Source: Gambelia wislizenii | Lineage: Eukaryota > Chordata > Lepidosauria > Squamata > Crotaphytidae | Length of the DNA: 64,000 nt | Direction of reading: 5' to 3' | NCBI GenBank assembly: GCA_030847615.1 | Contig: JAUMIR010000005.1 | Coordinates: forward strand, 105,615,116 to 105,679,115 | Shown here: one piece after another, positions 56,366 to 64,000 of the stretch | Layout of the letters: every line of letters begins with the position of its first letter | Numbering within the stretch: the first letter of the stretch is position 1 | Translations under genes and position numbers: made by a program | Notes under the pieces: generated by a model | What the model was told of the DNA's origin: nothing | Databases searched by the model: none | What the model saw: the letters and a program-made list of their open reading frames with translations, nothing else

Positions 56366-56858
56366 CATATCCCTAAGAGTAGGAGTGGTTGTTCAAGTCT
56401 GGAACTATCCCTTGAAAAACAATGTGTCCAAAGGCTGCCAGACCTGACCTAAATTTATCTATTTTATAATGCCTTTCGAACATTGATGGTTCTTTCCAAC
56501 CTGCTGCTTTGGCATGCATCTTCCAAGGATGATGTAACCCTAAATGCTGTCATAGTTGCCACTGAACTAGCTGAATGTGCCTATGCTTGCTGCAGTCTCA
56601 CAGCATGAGCATAATCGTAACATAAGTAAATGCAACCTTTCAACAACTCTGAAATTCTTTACATCCTAATGTCCTTAGATGAAAAGACACAAACAACGTC
56701 TTGTTGTTGTTAACTGTCTTTGAGTCAATTTCGACTCATGGAGACCCTGTGAATGAGACATCTCCAAGACTCTCTGTCGTCATCCACTCTGTTCAGGTTT
56801 TGCAGGCTCAGGGCTGTTGCCTCCTTTACTGAGTCTAATCCATCTGGTATGCAGTCTT

Positions 56859-57251
56859 TGGGCTCAGTTACACAGCAGTTTTTATTGCGATAGTTTGCGC
56901 TTTAGCACATTTTCGCACCAGTGCTGCATAGTTTACATGATTTAGTGCGAAACTGGTTGATCTGTTTAGTTTTCTGCTTTGTAGTTCACACAGACAAAGG
57001 TGGGTGTGTGTGGCCTCCCAAGCACATCTGGGGGGAGATGCCAGGAAGATGAGAGGGAGGGAAAGAGAGAGAGAGAAAGTGCTGGCACCTTTCCCTCCTC
57101 TGATTACCAGAAGAATGCCTGCTAGTTTTCATCCCTTAGCAGGGAGTGCTCCCTTTTCTTCCCAAAGCGAGAAGGGTGGGAGGAAGGAGGCAGCCTTTCA
57201 GCCACCAAGGAGCCATCCCCTGTCAAACTCCCCTTCCCCTAACCCACTCTC

Positions 57252-57282
<31 letters not shown>

Positions 57283-57337
57283 TGCAATCACAGCAGGGCG
57301 AGGGAGCGAACGGCCAGAGGAGCAGATCGCTACTAAA

Positions 57338-57374
<37 letters not shown>

Positions 57375-57834
57375 GGGGAACAGGCTAACTGGGGATTCCT
57401 CAGCCCCAGCAGCCAAGCAAGCTGGGAGGCAGACAGCTGGGTGATTAGGATGGGGACAGCACTGGCTAGATCTTTTCCATGGTGGAAACAACAGTGGCTA
57501 GATCTTTTCATTTGAGGCTCCTCCATCTGTTACAAGTCCACCTCTCTGTGGTCAGTCCAACCAATCACGGCTCAGCTCTGCTGTTCTTGTTTCGGGAAGA
57601 TTGCTGGTAATTCACACAGACTTTTGCGAAATGGTAGTTCACACAATCGATAGTGCGCTAAGTCACGCTACTTTTCAAAAAAGTTGGGAAAAGTAGAGAA
57701 AGCCCTTATTACGCTACTTTTGAGTTTTTGAGCTCCCCCCCTTCTGAATGAGGTGATATTGTGGTGTGATGTGTGTGAACTATTAGGAATCTTAGCGAAT
57801 TCTTCATGGACTTATTTTGCCGTGTAAATGGGCC
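56859..57834. mobile_element. Nonautonomous DNA transposon, Harbinger-like
   Basis: A 976-bp insertion into Bov-B. The 3-bp CTT occurs on both sides (56856-56858, 57835-57837), and removing the insert restores the Bov-B reading GCAGTCTTCCTCG. Ends are imperfect inverted repeats (GGGCTCAGTTACACAGCA against GGGCCCATTTACACGGCA). PIF/Harbinger is suggested by the 3-bp duplication and GGGC tips. The interior has two (TC)n(CA)n runs and no transposase. Confidence 0.6.
57247..57374. repeat. Duplicated (TC)n(CA)n microsatellite
   Basis: Two compound runs (57247-57281 and 57337-57374), each TC units followed directly by CA units, are separated by 55 bp of unique sequence. Both lie inside the Harbinger-like element. 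Confidence 0.85.
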
Positions 57835-60060
57835 CTTCCTCGCTTTCTACTGCCCCCACCTTTCCTAGCATTATTGTCTTTTCTAGTAAGTTGTGCCTTC
57901 TCATGATGTGGCTGAAGTACAACAGCCTCAATTTAGTCATCTTGGCTTACAATGAGAGTTCAAGCTTTATCTGTTCTAGGACCCATTTATCTCTTTGTCC
58001 ATCCACGGTATCCTCAGCATGCTTCTCCAGCACCACATCTCAAATGAGTTGATTTTCCTTCTATTTGTTTTCTTCACTGTTCAGCTCTCACATCCACATG
58101 GTGATGGGAAATATGATGGCTTGGTTGATCCTGACTTTAGTGTTCAGTTTTATATCTTTGCACTTTAGGATCTTTGTTTAGTTCTTTCATAGCTGCCCTT
58201 CTCAGTCCTAGTCTTCTGATTTCTTTACTGCAATCTCCGTTCTGATCAATTATTGATACAAGGTATGGGAAATTATTAACTATTTCAATTTCCTCATTGT
58301 CTAGATTAAATTTACGTAAATCCTCCATGGTCATGCCTGACTTAGCACTTTCTTCTTTTACTTTCTTTAGTAATTGTTCCAAGTCTTTGTTGTTTTCTGC
58401 TAATAATATAGTGTCATCTGCATATCTTAGCTTGTTGATATTCCTTCTCTGATCTTCACTCCTCCTTCCTCCGAGTCTAAACCTGCTCTGAATATGATGT
58501 TTTCTGCATATAGCTTGAACAAATAGGGTGATACCTCTCTTGAATCTGCATCTGATAAATCATCCATTCGAACTATTTCTATTACTTGCATTGTTCCTAA
58601 GAGAAGCATACCTTGTCTTCTCAGCACACTATCTTGGTTTTTCCAACCCCTCTTGACTCAAACCTTGCATCTGTGACACTTCTTTCTGATTTTGAGAATT
58701 GCTTAGCAATCCTGATGTTTATCGTCCACTTAAAAAATGTTGCAAATTCATTAAACTGAAACTGTCATTGTTGCTCAAATTAATTGCTGTCATATTAGAC
58801 TGGTTTAGTAATTTCATTAGAATAACACAATATTCAAATCCATTACATTTGGAAAAGTTTGCTTAAAAATATTGCTTTGCACCTTTGAATCTATTTCTGT
58901 GCTAATTAATTCTTTAACTATGTCTCTAAATACAGAAAAATCCTGAACCTGACTGGCATCACTGGACTCCACTGACACTGCAGACTCAGCCCCCCATACC
59001 TGTACCTAAGACTGAGTCTGTGCTAGCATCATGTTCAGGTAAACCAAAAACCTCTCCTGAGTTTCAGCCAGGCTTTGATTTAAAAAGCTCTTTTTTCTTC
59101 TTCTACAGGCTTCAGCACTTCAGCAGTGCTTGTACGGTTGCCTAACATGCTTGAAACTGCTTTCTTATCTGAGTGGCTGGACGATCTCCTCTCCAGCTCC
59201 TCTCTTCTGACTAGAACTCTCCAAATTCAAGATGGTGTCTGAAAGGCACAATCATACTATCTTCCAGAGAATTCCCTTTCTCCCTCTGAGGAGACTGAAC
59301 TGGTAAGCCCTTTGCCTTCCCTTTACCCTTAATTTTGTCTTTTTAAACTTTCTTTAACTACAGTGTTTTAGGTCTTGCTGCCATTTTCATATCAGAGGGC
59401 TAATGAGGGGACCTTCCCTCCGCGTTGCTCTCACGTAACACTATACAAATCTTTCTTAATATTGACTCTGCAACCTGTTCAGAGGCATGCCTCTCAACAC
59501 CCAACTGAAGGGTAGTAGCACTTCTATTTATATTTCCACACTCTGTAGCCTGTGTGCCTGCAGGTATCTGAGTGGTTTTAGCAGCATCTTCCTCATCCAG
59601 CAGCCTTTTCTTTTTATCTGATTGAGCATGGAGCTCTTCATCTTTATCTGATTCAGTAATTTCTCTCTCTTTTTTTTTAAGAGTTCTGCTAATGTTGGTA
59701 TAACTACTAACTATTCCTTACAAATGCTAAAGTAAGTTATTTAAATAAGATAGAGAGAAAGTATTATTTATTTATTTATTTATTTATACCCCGCTCTTCA
59801 GCCACAAAGCTATCAGAGTGGCTTACAAATTGATTTTTTTAAAAGCAACAGCAATTTACACATCTACACTGCATTAAGCAGTTTCCAATGTGTGTTAGCT
59901 AATTTTTGACCAGTTGGCAAGGCAGGAGAAGAAAAACTGAAAGAGGCAGAAAAGGGAGCAATGGAGAAACCATTTAGAACTTTGGTTTCCTACCTTGATC
60001 AGCTGGCATGAGGGAATAACCCAGTGGTAGTGGGTTGTTCCTTTAGCCTTCCTGAGAATG

Positions 60061-60528
60061 AAAACATGCAACACTGAAATCGGAAACATGTTTCACTAAC
60101 TGAACATTATTTTGTTCAGATTCAGCATGAGAACCCTAAACCAGAGCATTCCAAGAATATTGGGTTGAGACAGACAATTTGGGGCTATACAGATTGTTCT
60201 GGACTGCAATTCTCATAATCCTTGGCCATACTGTTTGGGGCTAATGTAAACTACAGTGTTAAGATCTCAAGGACCACAGATTGCCTACTTTGATCTACAG
60301 AATGGAGACATCACCAATACAAGCTTCCCCACACATGTCCCAGTGCTATGGGTGTAGTATGCATGTTGTGCCTCCAATTAGCACTCAAAAAAATACCTGT
60401 CTCCATTCATGTCAATGGAGGAATGTAAGTGTGTTGTATTTTTTCACTCTCTCCCTTTAGAATAAATACAGCAACACACCTGCAGGCACAAGATCCCTAT
60501 GTGTGTCAGAAGACAAAAAGATCTCTTG
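60061..60528. other. WDR19 intron between DIRS I and C, unassigned
   Basis: About 470 bp of AT-rich intron without a supported feature. Confidence 0.4.
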
Positions 60529-60810
60529 ATCAGGGTTGCTTACCTGTAACCATAGATCTTCGAGTGGTCTTCTGTGAATTCACACAGTGGATTACTCCTG
60601 CGCCTGCGCAGAGCATTCGGAACCATCTAGAATCGCTAGGCAGAATTTACTTTGCAACATTTTGGTGGTAACTCTGCCCATCCTAAAGTTCCCTTTAAAG
60701 GCGCTCCCACCTAAATCCCCTCAGTTCCTTAAAGGATGCCACAATGAGCAGCATCAGGAACATTAAAGCACATATGCCATAGTAGGACACAGAGGGGAGG
60801 CTGGGTGGGT

Positions 60811-60904
60811 CTGTGTGAATTCACAGAAGACCACTCAAAGATCTATGGTTACAGATAAGCAACCTATCCATCTTCTTTGTGGTCTCTGTGAATACACACA
60901 GTGG
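60811..60904. repeat. DIRS C internal complementary region
   Basis: It corresponds to 46389-46483 of B (CTGTGTGAATTCACAGAAGACC onward) with several substitutions, for example GATAAGC instead of GGTAAGC. Confidence 0.85.
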
Positions 60905-61123
60905 GTAGATGAGCAAGCTTCACCTGCAGGAGGGTGTCATGCTAAAGGATTAGACGAGGACACTAAAGCCACAAGGGACAAGTCCTCTAAACAAAACAAT
61001 GGCTTTAATCACCATAAACCTCAGGAGCAACAGGCTACACAAGCACATTTCTTAACTTGTCAAGTTGCAATGAAAAGACATATGCACATTCATTGAGCAT
61101 GTGATTAATAGCAAGCAATGCGT

Positions 61124-62148
61124 TCATTGAATGGAGGATAGCAACACTGCCCTCCCAAAGGCTGCCTCATTACGGGACCGAGTGTCCAGTTTATAATGTG
61201 AAATAAAAGTCAATGGTGTTGACCACGTTGCAGCTCAACAAACATCCTCCAGAGGTACCCCTGAGAGGAAGGCAGTTGATGTTGAAACAGACCTGGTGGA
61301 ATGTCCTTGAACTCGAGAAGGCAGGGGCTTCCGGGTCAGTTCATAACATAGGGATATAGTGGAGACTACCCATTTGGACAAGCGCTGCGGAGAGATAGGC
61401 AACCCTAGCTTGGCATCAGCATAGGAAACAGTCTCGGGGACTCCGAAATGGAGCTGTCCATCATACATAGAAAGCCAGAGCTCTCTGAGTGTCCAAAGAA
61501 TGCAGAGTCCGTCCAAAGTCATCTTTAGGGTCCTGCATCAAAGCTGGCAGGACGGCCAATTGATTCAAGTGGAAACTGGATACCACCTTTGGAAGGAAGG
61601 AAATGTCAGGTTTCAGCACCACCTTGTGCTTATGAAATACCAGGTATGGAGGATCGGACCTGAGAGCACAGAGTTCACTGGCTCGACGAGCAGACGTGAT
61701 GGCAGTCTGTTCAATAGGAGGCAGTCTTCCTCAATAGGAGTCTCAAGTCCAAGGTGGCCAAGGGTTCAAATGGCTTCCTAGTAAGCTGAGATAGCACAAG
61801 GTCGAGACTCCAAGCCGGAGTGGGCTTGCCCACTGGAGGATGGAGGTTGTTGTAGCCTCTGAGAAATTTCTTGACTACTGGATCCTTGAAGGCTGATGGC
61901 CGACCTTGTGCCTGAAACTCAACCGAAATAGCTGCCAGGTAGCACCTTATAGATGACAAAGAGAGTCCCGAACTGGACAGGTGTAACAGGAACTGGAGAA
62001 TAGTCGATGTCAAAGAGGAGTTGACCAAAAGGCCATGGTCTGACAAGTATGACTCGAAATGCTTCCATTTGTAGCCACAGGAGCGAGTAGAGGGCCAGAG
62101 CGAGGCATCAAGAACGGCTTGTACATCAGGTGGAAGTGATGAGCTCAA
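61124..62148 (-). pseudogene. DIRS C tyrosine recombinase, broken
   Basis: The N-terminal stretch 62148-61711 reads LPPDVQAVLDASLWPSTRS, FLLHLSSSGLSLSSIRCYLA, FKDPVVKKFLRGYNNLHPP. The C-terminal part 61522-61235 has QGHSTRSVSTSTAFLSGVPL then EDVC and a TGA where B has CGN (Arg), followed by AATWSTPLTFISHYKL. A duplicated or scrambled segment near 61700-61735 breaks the ARRASEL region. Confidence 0.88.
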
Positions 62149-62248
62149 AGCCTGAACTGGAACAGGAAACTGATTCAGGGCAGAATCTTCCAGGTCGTCA
62201 TGCGGAGCATCTCGAGGTCTGGATGCCTGACCTTGCCACCCTGTACCC

Positions 62249-62478
62249 TTCTGAAAGGGTAAAAATACCCCACTAGAAAGTGTACAAATGCTACAAATAA
62301 GTATCTAAAGATAATATAAATACAAAAAATCAAGGCCAAAAAAAAACAAAAACAAAAAACCTGACCCCTGAAGTAGATGAGTCAGTAAAATTACTAAAAG
62401 GGTAACAATACCCCACTGAAAAGTATGCAAATGCTAAAAATAAAATATTATAGTAATAGTAAATAATAAAAACTCAAG
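62249..62478. repeat. Tandem LTR-like repeats of the Penelope-like element
   Basis: The two direct copies share GGGTAA.AATACCCCACT, AAATGCTA.AAATAA and end in TCAAGGCC (62249-62336 and 62396-62478). The first is matched, with about two differences, by the reverse complement of 63308-63397. Confidence 0.85.
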
Positions 62479-62515
62479 GCCAGACGCGTTTCAACAACAG
62501 TCTTCCTCAGTGGCC
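62478..62515 (-). ncRNA. Hammerhead-ribozyme-like motif
   Basis: On minus the 38 nt fold as a type I hammerhead: stem I GGCCA/TGGCC (perfect), core CTGAGGA, stem II GAC/GTT with loop TGTT (3 bp, one wobble), core GAAA, a tiny CG/CG stem III, and cleavage position after TC. Hammerheads are known in the LTR-like repeats of Penelope-like elements, and the location fits. The short stem II makes activity uncertain. Confidence 0.65.
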
Positions 62516-62526
62516 TACAAGCATTC

Positions 62527-62528
<2 letters not shown>

Positions 62529-62560
<32 letters not shown>
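62529..62560. repeat. (AT)n microsatellite
   Basis: An AT run inside the Penelope-like element, 14 bp after the hammerhead-like motif. Confidence 0.9.
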
Positions 62561-62563
<3 letters not shown>

Positions 62564-62616
62564 AACTCAACAGCTCACACAATGTGACTCTGCTCAATTC
62601 AAAAGCAACAAGGTAC

Positions 62617-63156
62617 TTCTCCTGCTCACAGAGTCTCTTATATAACCAGCTGAACTGGTGATGGGAACGATCCTGCGAAGACTCAAGAAGAGATCCTAGG
62701 GAAACCTTAGGGTGTGAAAGGACAATGAAAACTCAACCAACCACTTACACCCACATCTTTACCCACCAGGGATACAGATTTACTAACCATGTGTCCTTTT
62801 GAGTACCAATCTTGGTAGTGGTTTTATGTACTTAGTATTAGATATCCCATCAATGCACCAGAATTTAAATGAAGTTCTTCTCCTGTTCACAGAACCTTTT
62901 CTATAACCAGTCAAACCGGTAGTGGCAACCATCCTGCCAAGACTCAAGAAAAGAACTAAGGGGAAATTTAAGGTGTGGAAGGACAGCAAAAGACTCAAAC
63001 TAGCCAATTCACATTTTCATTTAAACCCACCGGGGATTCAGATTTCAAATGATTAATCCATTTGAGTTCTAATCTAATATCTAATCTAATCTAATATCTG
63101 TAATTGTTTTATGTTTTTAGTATTGGATATCCCATCTATGCACCAGAATTTGAATG
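62617..63156. repeat. Tandem duplication in the Penelope-like element
   Basis: Two units of about 261 and 279 bp (62617-62877, 62878-63156) share TTCTCCTG.TCACAGA, TATAACCAG.C.AA.., and end at CACCAGAATTT.AATGAA. Each unit encodes the protein end SFKFWCIDGISNTK on minus. The second unit is longer because of an ATCTAATCTA expansion at 63070-63103. Confidence 0.85.
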
Positions 63157-63397
63157 AATCATAGGTATGATGTTTCTCAAGAAAATGTTTTACCAATGGG
63201 GCTTCTATTTTATGGTTTTTGATACAATTTCTGTGTTCTGTCATCCGAGTTCTTATCGCCCTGCTGGTCATCCCCACATAAATTAATTTGCAAGGGCATT
63301 CAATTATGGCCTTGATTTTTGGTATTTACATTATCTTTAGATACTTATTTGTAGCATTTGTACACTTTCTAGTGGGGTATTTTTACCCTTTCAGAAA

Positions 63398-64000
63398 TTT
63401 AATTTTATTGGATTCTCTGCTCCAGGGTTCTGTTACAATTAGACCCAGCATGGTCAGCAAGTCTAGAGTCAGCTCGATATTGTGGAGCAGCTGCTGCTGA
63501 GAGTCCGCCACTAGTAGCCAATTCTTGATGTACGGGAAGACGACCATCCCCAATTGTCTCAGATAGGCCGCTACCGGTGCCATGCACTTTGTGAATACCC
63601 TCAGAACGGTGGAGAGTCTGAAGGGTAGGACACGGAATTGGAAGGACTCTCCCCGATCTGGAACGCCAGGAATCATCTGTGAGCATGGTGAATTCCAATG
63701 TGAAAGTATGCGTCTTTGAGATCGATGGACACGAATAGTCGTTCCGTTGCAACAAGGGCATGATTGTACCTAGGGTAACCATCCTGAATCTTTTCGGAGC
63801 TATGAATTCGTTCACCCTCCGAAGATTGAGGATCGGTCGAAGTTTGCTTCCCCTCTTGGTGACTAGGAAGTACCTTGAAAAGAAGCAGAAGTGTCGATGG
63901 GATGGAGGCACTGGTTCGATGGCACCTTTCTGGAGCAATGTCTGCACCTCCTCGAGGAGGGGAGGGGAAGGCGGTGTTATTCGGATGTGGCCTGTCGGTG
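63398..64000 (-). pseudogene. DIRS C reverse transcriptase fragment, catalytic box lost
   Basis: From the window end the minus strand reads MQTLLQKGAIEPVPPSHRHF, KLRPILNLRRVNEFI (63947-63780). After frameshifts it continues as SFQFRVLPFRLSTVLRVFTK and FPYIKNWLLVADSQQQLLHN (63676-63520). The YIDD box of B is YIKN here, so polymerase activity is gone. It stops at the Penelope insert at a point equal to about residue 217 of the B protein. Confidence 0.88.

Larger units (their letters stand above)
56701..58646 (-). mobile_element. Bov-B/RTE LINE fragment, split by a DNA transposon
   Basis: The 3' end on plus is TTAACTGTCTTTGAGTCAAT then TTCGACTCATGG (56710-56742), the Bov-B tail. After the inserted transposon (56859-57834) the ORF remnant on minus includes SPYLFKLYAENIIFRAGLDS (near 58540), the RT box KLRYADDTILLAEN (near 58420) and LEQLLKKVKEESAKSGM with NFPYLVSIIDQNGDCSKEIR (58382-58137). 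It is 5' truncated and frameshifted. Bov-B is abundant in squamates. Confidence 0.85.
55996..60060 (-). mobile_element. DIRS-type retrotransposon I, interrupted by Bov-B
   Basis: The left block CATTCTAGGAAGGCTGAAGG, GACTACCACTGGGTTATTTA, GCCAGCTGATCAAAG (56018-56090) is inverted at 59995-60060. An internal complementary region at 56258-56365 joins the complements of both ends. A recombinase remnant (about 56440-56700 on plus coordinates, minus sense) and acidic gag-like sequence (58650-59700) remain; RT-RNase H is missing. A Bov-B LINE with a nested DNA transposon occupies 56701 to about 58646. Confidence 0.75.
62249..63397 (-). mobile_element. Penelope-like element fragment with GIY-YIG endonuclease
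   Basis: Penelope-like elements carry RT plus a C-terminal GIY-YIG endonuclease and LTR-like repeats in tandem or inverted order. Here only the endonuclease end remains on minus: IIECPCKLIYVGMTSRAIRT, RMTEHRNCIKNHKIEAPL, VKHFLEKHH (63300-63165). The ends are inverted copies of an about 88-bp repeat (62249-62336 and 63308-63397), with a third, direct copy at about 62396-62478. A 261-bp unit is duplicated at 62617-62877 and 62878-63156. The element is inserted in DIRS C with loss of about 1.1 kb of the host element. Confidence 0.85.
60529..64000 (-). mobile_element. DIRS-type retrotransposon C (cut by window end, holds a Penelope-like element)
   Basis: Same family as A and B: left terminal repeat from about 60529 (first bases lost, then GGTTGCTTACCTGTAACC), internal complementary region 60811-60904, recombinase 61124-62148, end of the RNase H/methyltransferase-like region near 62160-62248, Penelope-like insert 62249-63397, then RT sequence 63398-64000. 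Gag and the right end lie beyond the window. Stops and altered catalytic residues show it is inactive. Confidence 0.92.

Noticed and set aside
62249..63397. CRISPR-like or satellite array from the repeated units
   Set aside because: Only two to three repeats, of an LTR-like module and a coding 3' region, in a eukaryotic Penelope-like element.

Overview
This is a stretch of vertebrate nuclear genome, most likely from a squamate reptile (lizard or snake). It combines a split vertebrate gene with a Bov-B/RTE LINE, a tRNA-derived SINE whose tail resembles Bov-B (Sauria-SINE-like), CR1 and L1 LINEs, a Penelope-like element and many DIRS-type tyrosine-recombinase retrotransposons. That mix is typical of squamates; the species cannot be named from the sequence.

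The only host gene recognised is WDR19 (IFT144, a subunit of the ciliary IFT-A complex), on the minus strand. Twelve consecutive coding exons lie between 54859 and 9330. All have AG/GT borders and their phases join without a break into about 510 codons: the end of the first beta-propeller, the second propeller and the start of the TPR-like helical region. The first exons and the last exons lie outside the window. Small introns (93 to 1,344 bp) alternate with introns swollen by transposons (2.3, 8.1, 11.5 and 17.8 kb).

Almost everything else is mobile DNA, dominated by DIRS elements, all on the minus strand like WDR19. In order they are: D (1 to about 4535, cut by the window edge, with a SINE in its terminal repeat); F (about 4535-8750, without the RT fingers and palm); G (9448 to about 11405, with a Tigger-like MITE); E (15600 to about 32604, opened by a solo LTR, a CR1 nested in a CR1, and a 7.1 kb L1); A (36562-42870); H (44419 to about 53784), which contains the best-preserved copy B (46102-52331); I (55996-60060), which contains a Bov-B that itself contains a Harbinger-like element; and C (60529 to the window end), in which a Penelope-like element replaces about 1.1 kb.

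Copy B shows the full DIRS plan: gag, RT-RNase H, tyrosine recombinase, inverted terminal repeats, and an internal complementary region that rebuilds the joined element ends. Points worth a second look are a short motif shared by the termini of several DIRS lineages, a possible 3' splice site just before the RT frame, an RT/recombinase overlap of 1.8 kb, repeated monomers in the L1 5' UTR, and a hammerhead-like fold in the Penelope element. No rRNA gene, functional tRNA gene or CRISPR array was seen.
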